A stretch of DNA of 64,000 nt from Anaerolineae bacterium (GTDB lineage Bacteria; Chloroflexota; Anaerolineae; Anaerolineales; UBA4823): contig QOQU01000014.1 of the NCBI GenBank assembly GCA_003327455.1, forward strand, positions 38,678 through 102,677. Reading direction: 5' to 3'. A program made the translations under genes and the position numbers. Shown here one piece after another: positions 25,088-34,010 of the stretch. Under the pieces are notes generated by a model. The model saw only the letters and a list, made by a program, of their open reading frames with translations, was not told the origin of the DNA and made no database searches. Each line of letters begins with the position of its first letter. Position 1 is the first letter of the stretch.

Positions 25088-26236
25088 ATGGAAAAGCCGC
25101 TCATTTCGCTGTGTATGATTGTCAAGGATGAAGAAACATATCTGCCCCGCTGCCTGGCAAGTGTCAAGGAGGTGGTTGATGAAATCATTATTGTGGACAC
25201 CGGGTCGAAAGATCAGACCAAGGCGATCGCTCAGAGTTGTGGAGCAAAGGTCTACGATTTCGAATGGTGTGATGATTTTGCGGCTGCTCGAAACCACAGC
25301 CTCGAAAAGGCAACGGGGAAGTGGATCCTGGTATTGGACGCCGATGAAGAATTAGAGCGCGACTCTGGTGTGCGCCTGAAAAAACTGGCTCAAAAAGACG
25401 AGGCTGATGCCTATTGGGTGATCCAGCGTAATTTTTACAAGAATCGCCTGCAACACACTTTGGATGTTCCAGTCCTGCGTTTTTTCCGCAACCACCCCGC
25501 CTACCGCTACCGCAAGCGCTATCACGAAGAGAATGCAACTTCCATCCTGGAAAATCAGGGCCGAATCGGAAAGGTACCTGAGGGCTTGCTCATCTTCCAC
25601 GATGGTTATTTGCGCAGTTCCGCCCAGGGCAGACCACGCCTGGAGCGTTCGATCCGCATTATGGAAGCCGCCTTAAAAGAAGAGCCTCGCAACGCCTGGT
25701 TAATGGCGAAATTGGGAATTGACCTGTATTCGATCGGTCGCGTCGATGAAGCCTATCGTTATCTGTACAAATTCGCAACTTCCGAATCGGGAGAGTTAGA
25801 CTATCAGCTGGTCAACTTGCTGGATACGCACGAGGCGCTTGCCTACCTGGCTGATCTGGCTGTTCAACGCGGCGAATTTACGCTTGCCAGGCATTGTGGG
25901 CTAGCCAGCAGACAACTGACCGAGGTGTTTGAACTGCGTATGTATAGTGAATTTGCCGTGATCGCCGGAACGTTAGGGGAGACGGCAAACTTCCTAAATC
26001 ATCTGCTTCGTTCGGAGGTATCGCTACACCCGAGCGATTTAACTCCTCAGACCGTCGTCCTCTTGAAACAAAAACTTACCGAACTCACCGAGCTGGAAAA
26101 GGACATCCTCGCTCTGATGGAGGGCTTCAGTACCCTCCTTAAACCAGAACAAAGAAACCTGCTCAAAGGCTGGCTTGCGAACTGTCGTGAATACATTCAG
26201 GCGATTCAACGCTGGACGAATGTACCAGTTCGTTAA
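25088..26236 (+). CDS. Family 2 glycosyltransferase with C-terminal TPR region (paralog 4)
   Basis: This 382-residue protein begins MEKPLISLCMIVKDEETYLP and contains EIIIVDTGSKDQTKAIA, LVLDADEELER and LRFFRNHPAYRYRKRYHEE. The C-terminal half is helical and TPR-like. The ATG at 25088 is preceded by a GGAAG-type binding site; a GTG 18 bases earlier is possible but lacks one. It lies 59 bases after paralog 3, in the same direction. As with the other three, the sugar and acceptor cannot be told from sequence. Confidence 0.88.
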   Translation: MEKPLISLCMIVKDEETYLPRCLASVKEVVDEIIIVDTGSKDQTKAIAQSCGAKVYDFEWCDDFAAARNHSLEKATGKWILVLDADEELERDSGVRLKKLAQKDEADAYWVIQRNFYKNRLQHTLDVPVLRFFRNHPAYRYRKRYHEENATSILENQGRIGKVPEGLLIFHDGYLRSSAQGRPRLERSIRIMEAALKEEPRNAWLMAKLGIDLYSIGRVDEAYRYLYKFATSESGELDYQLVNLLDTHEALAYLADLAVQRGEFTLARHCGLASRQLTEVFELRMYSEFAVIAGTLGETANFLNHLLRSEVSLHPSDLTPQTVVLLKQKLTELTELEKDILALMEGFSTLLKPEQRNLLKGWLANCREYIQAIQRWTNVPVR

Positions 26237-26396
26237 GAAAGCGCGTTTCTACGAGAAACTTCACAATCGCAAAGCCGATCGCCTGATTGTCATTTCCCCA
26301 ATGGTCGAGCCCAAAGCTGCAGAAGTTGCCGAAAAGCCAGGCATCGAGATCTTCACCCATTCCGCCGATGCGGGTGAAGCTCTTTCGGCGCTTTAA
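26220..26396 (+). pseudogene. Remnant of a larger gene (C-terminal fragment, DUF3782/nuclease-like)
   Basis: After and slightly overlapping the end of paralog 4, a frame of about 58 codons encodes RFYEKLHNRKADRLIVISPM, then AEVAEKPGIEIFTHSADAGE. This resembles the last part of larger DUF3782-type, PD-(D/E)XK-like proteins, in which a similar RK-D-IIV-P segment precedes a GIE-(V/I)-(Y/F)-T strand. No N-terminal part or convincing ribosome binding site is present, so a decayed or truncated gene is the best reading. The family match is from memory and uncertain. Confidence 0.4.
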
Positions 26397-26414
26397 TCAT
26401 TTTGTTGGCTTGCA

Positions 26415-28118
26415 TCAATCTCCATTGCTACTTTGGCGGAGATTTTTCTCCTCTTCGTGGTACACCGATAGCCACTCCATCATCCGTTCTCTTTCCTGAG
26501 CAAGCTCCCGCTCGCGTTTTTTGCGCGCCCGGGCTTCCATGTGGGCACGAATGTCCTGATGCACCTGATCCGGGTTCGAGACACCATCGAAAGTAAACTG
26601 AGTTTGTCCGACATTGATAATCACATCCCCATAATTAAACAACAGACGCAGAATACCTTTGCGATCGTGTTCCACACTGAGAATCGAGTCTAATGAAGCT
26701 GTCTTCTTGTCCTCCCTGCCTAACGGTTTTTTCTCGATATCCAGAATCTGTTCGGGGGTCAACTGATAGATATCATTGCTCCAGTCCAGATAATGATACA
26801 ACCACCATAATCCGACTGCTATATACCCCATCACAAGCAGAAATGTCCAGGTTAACCCCGAAAGGAGAAAGCCTTCGTGCTGAATTCCAATTCTGTAGAT
26901 CAGGTAAATCGTAAAGGCAATCAATGCCAGAATGGCCAGGCTGGGCTGTAACGTTTTGCGGATCAGCACCAGCCAGTGTTTCCGATAGGTAATGACCCCC
27001 TGACTTTCATAACGCATCATAAAAAACGTGTTGATCATCTCTTTGAAGGCTTTTTTTCGATCCTGAGCCAGCATGGGTGCGGCTCTGAGAGGCATAGCCG
27101 GTTTCGGGGAGGGTTGATTTCCAACGGGGGTTTTGCCGCTTTCCTGCATCAGCAGCCTGGTGCGCAGGGCATCGCGCATGGATTGTCGCTCTTGCTCCAG
27201 CGTTCGCTTCTGTGCTCGCTCGCGGTGGCCACGCAAAAAAGCCTCAAACAGATCAGGGTTTGCCATGTTGCGCATGACAATTGCACCGGTAAAGGTACGG
27301 ACATCAATCGTACCATAGTTGAAGATGCGCCCGATCTGGGTTGTCAACTTATTGACCGTTAAAATGGTGGTTAGAGGCGCCTCGCGGCGGCTGGAATAGA
27401 TGCCAATCACGTTTTCCAACCAGACCACTCGCTGATTGGTTATGATGTAGTAATCGTTGCCCCAATCGATCCAGTTCCAGATTCCCCACAGAACACCGCC
27501 TCCAATGAATAACCCGCCAAGAACCAGCAAAACGTGCTGCAGAAAAACACTGGTCATCATCATTCCCCATACCGCCAGGGGGATGCCGAGAATGACGATA
27601 AATATGGGAAGAATAAGCGACCGCCACAGGAATAATTCGTGTTTGCGGGTTATTAAATAAATCGCTTCATCGTTTCCAAGCCAGTCAAAATGTTCTTTTT
27701 CTGCCAGATGGCGGCTTTCGGCTGTGGCGGTAAAACTGATTCGCAGGCTGGGATAGAGAGAAAGCATCGCTCCAAACTTTTCTTGATCGACCAGCAGTAA
27801 TTCACTCTCCTCTAACGCAGAGACGCTGGCGAGGCGAGGTTGCCCGAAAAGCAATGCCTCCTCACCAAAATAATCGCCGCGAATCAGGGTAGCCACTTCC
27901 TCTCTGCCATTGGGGGTTGCGTGCCAGACCAGTAACCGACCAGAGTAGATGATATAAAAATAATCGCCCGGAGAACCTTCCTCGACAATCAGGTCACCTT
28001 TCTGCACTTTGGCGCGTTGAAAGAAACTTTCCAATTCTGCCAATTGGGCATCATCTAATCCCTGAAAGATCGCCATTTGGCGAAATAAGGCAACCGTTTC
28101 GGAGATGTATCCTTCCAT
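26415..28118 (-). CDS. Cyclic-nucleotide-binding, PH-domain membrane protein
   Basis: The 567-residue protein begins with a cNMP-binding domain (residues about 10-125; GDYFYIIYSG, and the phosphate-binding cassette GDYFGEEALLFGQPRLASV). Two similar units follow. Each has a pair of membrane helices (near 180-230 and 395-445) and a bacterial PH-like domain; compare GNDYYIITNQRVVWLE with SNDIYQLTPEQILDIEK, and IGRIFNYGTIDVRT with LLRLFNYGDVIINV. It would sense a cyclic nucleotide at the membrane. The cassette has Arg where CRP has Arg-Ser, so binding is plausible. The output is unknown. The gene diverges from the phosphohexomutase gene across a 206-base gap. Confidence 0.85.
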   Translation of the reverse strand: MEGYISETVALFRQMAIFQGLDDAQLAELESFFQRAKVQKGDLIVEEGSPGDYFYIIYSGRLLVWHATPNGREEVATLIRGDYFGEEALLFGQPRLASVSALEESELLLVDQEKFGAMLSLYPSLRISFTATAESRHLAEKEHFDWLGNDEAIYLITRKHELFLWRSLILPIFIVILGIPLAVWGMMMTSVFLQHVLLVLGGLFIGGGVLWGIWNWIDWGNDYYIITNQRVVWLENVIGIYSSRREAPLTTILTVNKLTTQIGRIFNYGTIDVRTFTGAIVMRNMANPDLFEAFLRGHRERAQKRTLEQERQSMRDALRTRLLMQESGKTPVGNQPSPKPAMPLRAAPMLAQDRKKAFKEMINTFFMMRYESQGVITYRKHWLVLIRKTLQPSLAILALIAFTIYLIYRIGIQHEGFLLSGLTWTFLLVMGYIAVGLWWLYHYLDWSNDIYQLTPEQILDIEKKPLGREDKKTASLDSILSVEHDRKGILRLLFNYGDVIINVGQTQFTFDGVSNPDQVHQDIRAHMEARARKKRERELAQERERMMEWLSVYHEEEKNLRQSSNGD

Positions 28119-28324
28119 CCTGACTTCATTCTAGCATGAATACCCTGGAATCTCCATTCTCTTTTCTTCAAACACGCCGCAGATAGCTCTCTCCAAAGCA
28201 GATGCAAGAAAAACGCCATTCAATGATAAAATTTTATGCGCAATTTGCGAATCGAAAGCACGCGATTCTATTAACTCAGGGGAATTGTGGCTAAACTGAT
28301 CTCAAATCATGTAAGGAGTAGCAA

Positions 28325-29785
28325 ATGCCGATTCATTTTGGAACCGATGGTTGGCGGGCGGTGATTTCTGACACGTTTACTTTTCACAATCTGCGTAACG
28401 TTGCGCAAGCCATCGCCGATGCAATTGCGTCAGGATCGTGGGAAAACGGATTGGAAGGTTTCCAAATCCAAAACAAGCAAACCGTTGTGGTCGGTTTTGA
28501 CACGCGCTTTCTCTCCGACCGGTATGCAGCCGATGTTGCCCGAGTCCTGGCGGCAAATGGCTTCACGGTCTATTTAGCACAATCCGATGCGCCAACCCCG
28601 GCGATCTCCTACGCCGTGCGCCACCTCGGAGCCATCGCCGGGGTCATGATAACCGCTTCACACAACGCCCCGCGCTATAACGGTGTGAAACTTAAGTCCT
28701 ATTATGGCGGGTCGGCTACCGCCGAGCAGTGCCGCCGGGTTGAGGTGTTCCTCAACCACAACGAAGAACGCGCGCGTGGGCCAAACCTGATGGATTTTGA
28801 AATCGCCCGCCAAAACGGTTTGATTCAACGCTTCAATCCTCTACCGGCTTATGGTGAGCACTTGCGCAGCCTGATCGATTTCGATGCCATTGCGGAAAAC
28901 CCCCAACGGATCGTAGTCGACTCAATGTATGGCAGTGGACGGGGTGTCATCAAAGGCTTTCTGCAAGGAACAGGTTGCGAGGTTCAAGAGATCCGCGGTG
29001 AGATGAATCCAGGTTTTGGTGGCATTCATCCCGAGCCGATCCGCAAACATCTCGGCGCTCTGGCCGGCGCCATCAGCACTCATATGGGCAACTTCGGTCT
29101 GGCAACCGATGGAGACGCCGATCGGATCGGTGCCATGGATGAGGAGGGCCATTTTATCGATCCCCATAAAATTATGGCTTTGGCTTTAAAATACCTGGTC
29201 GAGGAACGCGGATGGAAAGGAGCCGTCGTCCGCACCGTCTCTACAACCAGCATGATCGATCGACTGGCACGGAAATACGGCCTGACTGTTTACGAAACCC
29301 CGGTAGGTTTCAATTATATTGCTGAATACATGCTAAAAGAAGATATTCTCATTGGGGGAGAAGAATCGGGCGGCATGTCCATTCGTGGGCACATTCCCGA
29401 AGGGGATGGAATCCTGATGGGTTTGCTCCTGGTTGAAATGGTTGCCAGGTGGCGCCGTTCCCTGACCGAGTTGGTGGACGAACTCCTAAAGGAAGCCGGT
29501 CCTTCTCATTACAAACGTTTAGACCTGACCTTAAGTCGACCGATAGCGAAAGATAGAATGAAACAGAACCTGCTGGCAAGCGCTCCGGACAGAATCGGGG
29601 GGATGAAAGTCGCGGACATTCGTGCGGTGGATGGTATTAAGTACCTGCTGGAAGATGACTCCTGGCTGTTAATTCGTCCATCGGGAACCGAACCGCTCCT
29701 CCGAGTATATGCCGAAGGACGTTCAGTCGAAGCGATGGATGCCCTCATCGATTTCGGGAAAGAAATTGCAGCCAAAACTGGCTAG
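28325..29785 (+). CDS. Phosphoglucomutase/phosphomannomutase family protein
   Basis: This 486-residue alpha-D-phosphohexomutase starts IHFGTDGWRAVI. It has the catalytic phosphoserine loop GVMITASHNAPRYNGVKLK (TASHNA instead of the common TASHNP), the metal loop TDGDADRIGAMDE, the sugar loop GGEESGGMS, and the phosphate-binding RPSGTEPLLRVYAE. It interconverts hexose 1- and 6-phosphates, feeding nucleotide-sugar synthesis. That suits the neighbouring glycosyltransferases. Glucose versus mannose preference cannot be told from the motifs seen. AAGGAG lies seven bases before the ATG. Confidence 0.94.
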   Translation: MPIHFGTDGWRAVISDTFTFHNLRNVAQAIADAIASGSWENGLEGFQIQNKQTVVVGFDTRFLSDRYAADVARVLAANGFTVYLAQSDAPTPAISYAVRHLGAIAGVMITASHNAPRYNGVKLKSYYGGSATAEQCRRVEVFLNHNEERARGPNLMDFEIARQNGLIQRFNPLPAYGEHLRSLIDFDAIAENPQRIVVDSMYGSGRGVIKGFLQGTGCEVQEIRGEMNPGFGGIHPEPIRKHLGALAGAISTHMGNFGLATDGDADRIGAMDEEGHFIDPHKIMALALKYLVEERGWKGAVVRTVSTTSMIDRLARKYGLTVYETPVGFNYIAEYMLKEDILIGGEESGGMSIRGHIPEGDGILMGLLLVEMVARWRRSLTELVDELLKEAGPSHYKRLDLTLSRPIAKDRMKQNLLASAPDRIGGMKVADIRAVDGIKYLLEDDSWLLIRPSGTEPLLRVYAEGRSVEAMDALIDFGKEIAAKTG

Positions 29786-29837
29786 ATCATCGAGGGGTAA
29801 AGGATTGGATGACCTTTACCCCTGTTGTACATCTGTT

Positions 29838-30407
29838 TTAGCCGGCTGCGCTGCGTAAACGACGCGCCAGGAAGATGACAGCTAATAAGAGAACCGCCAA
29901 TCCCAGCAGGGTCGGCGCGCCGACTTCGTCCGCAAACCCGGTGGCAGGAAGAGCGGTTGAGGTAGGCGTGGGTGTACGCACACTGGGCATGGTTGCCTGA
30001 GCCGCTTGCGTATAAAGCGCAGCGACCGTTGCCGTGCGAGGATCGCCAGTTGGGACCAGTGTATTGGTTGGGATGATGACCACGGGCGTATCGGTCGGTG
30101 TCACCGGCAAGGGTGTGTTCGTGGCAGTTACTTCCGGGGTGGGAGTAAACGCCTCCGCAATGGTGGTGGCAAGGATGCTCTTTGCCACTTCGGTATTCTG
30201 GGCATTTACCGTAGCAACCTGATTGGCTTGATTTTGTCGTTGACGGGGAACGTAAACCAATGCATATCCTGCCAAACAAGCAACCACCAATAACGCCAGG
30301 ACAATCAAACCAATGGCAATCACAATAAAAGCCCGATTGGAACGCTCCTCGGGTGGCGGGGCTGCCTCCATGTTATCGGTATCAAAATTGATCTCTTCAA
30401 ACGCCAT
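29838..30407 (-). CDS. Membrane protein with Thr/Pro-rich linker and LPATG-like C-terminus
   Basis: This 189-residue protein has a short acidic N-terminus, a membrane helix near residues 27-51 (IGLIVLALLVVACLAGYALV), a Thr/Pro/Val-rich extracytoplasmic stretch, and a C-terminus of LPATGF, a hydrophobic helix, and ARRLRS. That is the layout of a sortase-type sorting signal, but no sortase gene is visible, and the internal N-terminal helix differs from a cleavable signal. Function is unknown. The ribosome binding site is strong (AAGGAGG, eight bases before ATG). It is the last gene of the 37.7-29.8 kb cluster. Confidence 0.75.
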   Translation of the reverse strand: MAFEEINFDTDNMEAAPPPEERSNRAFIVIAIGLIVLALLVVACLAGYALVYVPRQRQNQANQVATVNAQNTEVAKSILATTIAEAFTPTPEVTATNTPLPVTPTDTPVVIIPTNTLVPTGDPRTATVAALYTQAAQATMPSVRTPTPTSTALPATGFADEVGAPTLLGLAVLLLAVIFLARRLRSAAG

Positions 30408-30451
30408 AGCTTTCTCCTCCTTACTGAGGGTATAAAATATCTGGCCGCCGT

Positions 30452-31516
30452 TTAAGTTTCGACGATCTCCAAATTAGCTATCGGAGATAGAACTACCTCG
30501 TCATCCGCCAGACGAACTTGCGCAGCCTGAACGGATAATCCGTTGGGCAAAATCGCCTTACCACTCAAGAGTTTTTCTACTTTGCCGATGCGGCCACAAT
30601 AAGGTTTCCGAGTGATTCGTACACTCACGCCAACGGTCAATTCGGCTATTGGATGACTTTCTGCAGGGTAATCTTCGACAGGAAGCGGGATAATAATTTC
30701 CGGTCTCGTGCCGCGCAGGGCGTCCCATTTTTCTGCGCTGAGGTAAGCCTCCCGCCTTTCGTTGGTGACCAAAACTGGAAACGCGTAAGGGTTCATTGGA
30801 TAGGGGCCAAAGCCATCCAAAACCAGGATTGGGTAAGGCATTTTCTCCGCCAACGGGATCAGTGTTGCCTCAAGGCCGCCAAGCACTAAACCCCGAATCT
30901 GTAGGGTAGCTGCTTTCTCCAGTGTTCTGTCTGTTGTCACATAACTACCGATCACGATGGCATTTTGCGCGCGTTGGTCCAGATGATTTTCGGTTAATTC
31001 CTCATCGGCCTTACCCAAGACGGCTGCAACAATCCCATTTGCCACCAGTCCATTGCCCCAAATTCCTTGTGCCAGAACCCCTACGGTTTGCAAGATAACA
31101 CCCCGGTCGGCAATTAATTCAACAACCGTCCCTTCAAAACCCGCCCGCAGAGAGAAAGGTTGCGATTTGAGACGCAATAGTAATTGCCCGTCTCCCATCA
31201 GCATCACTCGCCCGGCATAAGGAGCGCGGACAAGGCGTTTCATCATCCCTACCGGTCCGGCAATCACATCTCCTTTCTCGATGTCCATACCAACTTTAAC
31301 CTGCACACAAGCATCAGCCTGCTGTGGGGAAAGGCCCAGCCCACGGGCATACTCTACCAAAACAAATTGAGAGGTCAACTCACATTCGGCGACCACATCG
31401 GTTGCCTGCACTTTTTGCCCCTTGCGCGCCAGAACTTTGCCAGCAAAGGGGAGCAGGCGCTCCCGCCGAATGGTCGTCAAAGGTTGGAAGTGAGTTACCG
31501 ACAATTGCATCGCCAA
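30452..31516 (-). CDS. Conserved protein with barrel-sandwich and KOW-like segments
   Basis: I do not recognise a named family for this 354-residue soluble protein. The N-terminal part has glycine-centred beta motifs (LPFAGKVLARKGQKVQATDV; GMDIEKGDVIAGPVG; APYAGRVMLMGDGQ) reminiscent of barrel-sandwich hybrid folds. The middle (VLGGLEATLIPLAEKMPYPI) looks like an alpha/beta domain. The C-terminal 70 residues (KPYCGRIGKVEKLLSG, then LPNGLSVQAAQV) resemble a KOW-like barrel. It follows the ASKHA protein gene by 34 bases and probably works with it. No catalytic residues can be assigned. Confidence 0.7.
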   Translation of the reverse strand: MAMQLSVTHFQPLTTIRRERLLPFAGKVLARKGQKVQATDVVAECELTSQFVLVEYARGLGLSPQQADACVQVKVGMDIEKGDVIAGPVGMMKRLVRAPYAGRVMLMGDGQLLLRLKSQPFSLRAGFEGTVVELIADRGVILQTVGVLAQGIWGNGLVANGIVAAVLGKADEELTENHLDQRAQNAIVIGSYVTTDRTLEKAATLQIRGLVLGGLEATLIPLAEKMPYPILVLDGFGPYPMNPYAFPVLVTNERREAYLSAEKWDALRGTRPEIIIPLPVEDYPAESHPIAELTVGVSVRITRKPYCGRIGKVEKLLSGKAILPNGLSVQAAQVRLADDEVVLSPIANLEIVET

Positions 31517-31550
31517 TTACCTTGACTTTGAATTTGCAAGAACGGTGCCA

Positions 31551-33305
31551 TCATCGATTCTCTAAAACCGCAATATTCTTTCTTAACCATTCCTGTCTTC
31601 GCCTTGCATCTCGAATTCTGGGCAGGGGTCTACCCCGTGTGTCAACGATCACTCCCAGGGCGCTGCCAGCCAAACGCACCTTTCCACCGATGCCTCCTCC
31701 ACCCATTCCAAGATCGAACCCATGCAGGGGTTGCAAATGCATTTGCAAACTCTGCCCAAACGGTAGAGGAATACGGTATAGAGAACCATAGCGGAATTCG
31801 ATTTTTTCCTGGCGCCCATCCTCGTAAGCCAGTTTTGCTTTCAAAACAACCGTGCCCGGTCGCGCCTGGCCAAGCGGAGCGATCACCGAAGCCAGGTTTA
31901 ACAATGTGCCAAAATCCATTGCCTGCACTGCCAACACGGGATTGACCGCCGCTGCAGCCCCAAGCGACGCGACAATGTGATGTTGGTCAAGCACCAGGGT
32001 CGTGATGCGAGTGGGCTGCAAACCATCCAATAAAAGCAGGGCTGCCTGTGACCAGCACGGCGCACGGGTTAAGATACTTCCCGCCGCAATAATCGGCTCC
32101 AGCGGCGGCAGGATTGGCAACTCCCCTCCCCCAAAATCCTTTAGCCGCTTCCGCATTTCTCTCAAGCTATATTGTAACATCAGCCGCCCTAAAGCCAATT
32201 CGATCGCCAGTTCCTCTTCATTCATCGGCAGGCTGGCTGGATAGGTCTGTTTTGTCAACAGGACATTCGTGATGTCCTTAGGAGATAAATCAAAGGGCAG
32301 CCAATAGGAAAGGTCAGTAATTGATATCTGTTCCAAATTGCGTAAGGTAGGGTTTGCCAGCCCAAACTGAGGAAAAACCCCTACGGTTGAGTTGCCGCCT
32401 AACCCGGCTGCAATTATCGTCGCTGCAGCGCCAATATCCACTCCCATCACACCTTTGCGTTGATCGTATGCTTTACTTAACATCCGCACAACGCGTTCCC
32501 AACCAAAAGCAGGGGTAATCGCTCCACCATTGGAAATTTGATCAACTTCATAGAATCCAGGCAGATGCGTATTTCGAATTTGCCGATAGGCGCTCATCAA
32601 GTCTAATTTCGCGCCTTCCAGATTTTCGATTTCCAATGTTGGGCGGATATTCGAGGATAAGACCAGGTTACCAAGCGAACCTATAGCGTTTTTGACTTGA
32701 TCTTGTATTGTAGAATTGCCGACATAGAGAATATACGGACGCCTTTCTTCGTGACTCAACAAACAGGCAAGACCCACTGCTTCTAGCATTTGCATTACCG
32801 CTCGTTCCGCCCCTCCTTCGGTGCCACCCGCAACAACGATCAGATCTGCATTGGCCTGTAGAATCAGATTCAGGCGATCCTGCAAGGTTCGACGATCGCC
32901 CAGATGAATCTGCTCAAGAATATGGGCATACGTGGTTGAGAGCAAGTTTGACGCACTTTCAAGCGAAATATCGGTCAACAAACCGACGACGATCACTTTA
33001 AGTGGTGCCCCAGCCGATACCGTTGAGACCACCAGATCAACTCCACTGCCATCTTGCCGTGCGGGGACAATCAATTTAGCATCCTCGTCCAGCAATACCC
33101 GTCCAGTAGTCTGTTGCAAGCGTTCAATGGCTCGATGAACGCCTTCTGAAAGATCATGGTAGGGAGCATTCGCCGTCGAAGGAGCTTCTCCACTACCCAG
33201 ATATCGGTAACGGGCATCCACCACATCAAAGAGACTTGCACGGGTATTAACCGTCCCAATGTCCAGGGCAAGCAATGAATCAGCCTTCACAAAGGAAACC
33301 GGCAT
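31551..33305 (-). CDS. MutL/GlmL-type ASKHA ATPase-like protein
   Basis: This 584-residue protein belongs to the family of glutamate mutase-associated MutL. The N-terminal phosphate-1 loop is ALDIGTVNTRASLFDVV, a second loop is GVMGVDIGAAATIIAAGLGG, and the C-terminus carries the GMGGGGIGGKVRLAGSA stretch. Family members have an actin/Hsp70-like fold. No glutamate mutase subunit genes are near, so it probably has another role here, perhaps as a chaperone or assembly ATPase for the neighbouring membrane proteins. That role is inference. It lies between two uncharacterised genes in the same direction. Confidence 0.82.
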   Translation of the reverse strand: MPVSFVKADSLLALDIGTVNTRASLFDVVDARYRYLGSGEAPSTANAPYHDLSEGVHRAIERLQQTTGRVLLDEDAKLIVPARQDGSGVDLVVSTVSAGAPLKVIVVGLLTDISLESASNLLSTTYAHILEQIHLGDRRTLQDRLNLILQANADLIVVAGGTEGGAERAVMQMLEAVGLACLLSHEERRPYILYVGNSTIQDQVKNAIGSLGNLVLSSNIRPTLEIENLEGAKLDLMSAYRQIRNTHLPGFYEVDQISNGGAITPAFGWERVVRMLSKAYDQRKGVMGVDIGAAATIIAAGLGGNSTVGVFPQFGLANPTLRNLEQISITDLSYWLPFDLSPKDITNVLLTKQTYPASLPMNEEELAIELALGRLMLQYSLREMRKRLKDFGGGELPILPPLEPIIAAGSILTRAPCWSQAALLLLDGLQPTRITTLVLDQHHIVASLGAAAAVNPVLAVQAMDFGTLLNLASVIAPLGQARPGTVVLKAKLAYEDGRQEKIEFRYGSLYRIPLPFGQSLQMHLQPLHGFDLGMGGGGIGGKVRLAGSALGVIVDTRGRPLPRIRDARRRQEWLRKNIAVLENR

Positions 33306-33308
33306 GTC

Positions 33309-34010
33309 TTATAGCCCCCCTTGAAGTGTGATTATAAAATTCACCAGCGTTTGAATCCGTTCGACCAGGGCAACGAAACCGGCTTTCAGCAATCCGGCAA
33401 AGACCAATCCCAAAGCAATGGCAATAAAAATTTGCCCGATCCAGCTCAACGTCTCAATCCATTCCGGTCGCCGAGCCGAACCACTGGCGCGAGGACGCGC
33501 CCCAAAATGAAAATACGTCAGGGTTGTCACTGTCCCAAACAGGATCAAGAAACCTTGCACGACCCCAGAAAGGCGCTCTTCGGCCGCCATGGCCGAGCGC
33601 TCCAGGTCAAATGGGCTGATCGCCGCTGAGAGCTGGGGCACCAATGTCCCCTGTATAGCCCCTCCAATTAAAGCAGCCAGGCCCACCCCAACCAAAAAAG
33701 CCAGGCTCAAATTGCCCAATCTGGAAAGGCGAGGCGAGAGCTTAAGAAAAAGTAACCCACTCAGGAATAAAGGTACAGCTACCTGCACCCAGCCAGTGAC
33801 AGGATTGTCTATCAGCGGTTGGAAGAGCAGAGGATAGATTACACTATTGAAAGCGATCACAACCGAAAAGCCGGCCATCAGCCCGATATAACCATAAAAG
33901 ATCAGGCGTACCAAAATATGGTCGCCCAGCAGATAACTAAAAACAAGCAAAGTCAACAGAAGGCCCACTGCACCGGCCAGAAGATCTAACAATGGTTGGT
34001 CAAAGTTCAT
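33309..34010 (-). CDS. Multi-pass membrane protein of unknown function
   Basis: This 233-residue protein starts MNFDQPLLDLLAGAVGLLLT and has about five to six hydrophobic segments (LLTLLVFSYLL, YIGLMAGFSVVIAF, VAVPLFLSGLLFL, LAFLVGVGLAALIGGAI, FLILFGTVTTLTYF, IFIAIALGLVFAGLLKAG). I recognise no family. ATG 34010 is chosen because it overlaps the preceding stop by four bases (ATGA) and has GGAAGGA upstream. A start 135 bases earlier would overlap the previous gene heavily. It is a likely partner of the ASKHA protein encoded four bases downstream. Confidence 0.75.
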   Translation of the reverse strand: MNFDQPLLDLLAGAVGLLLTLLVFSYLLGDHILVRLIFYGYIGLMAGFSVVIAFNSVIYPLLFQPLIDNPVTGWVQVAVPLFLSGLLFLKLSPRLSRLGNLSLAFLVGVGLAALIGGAIQGTLVPQLSAAISPFDLERSAMAAEERLSGVVQGFLILFGTVTTLTYFHFGARPRASGSARRPEWIETLSWIGQIFIAIALGLVFAGLLKAGFVALVERIQTLVNFIITLQGGL

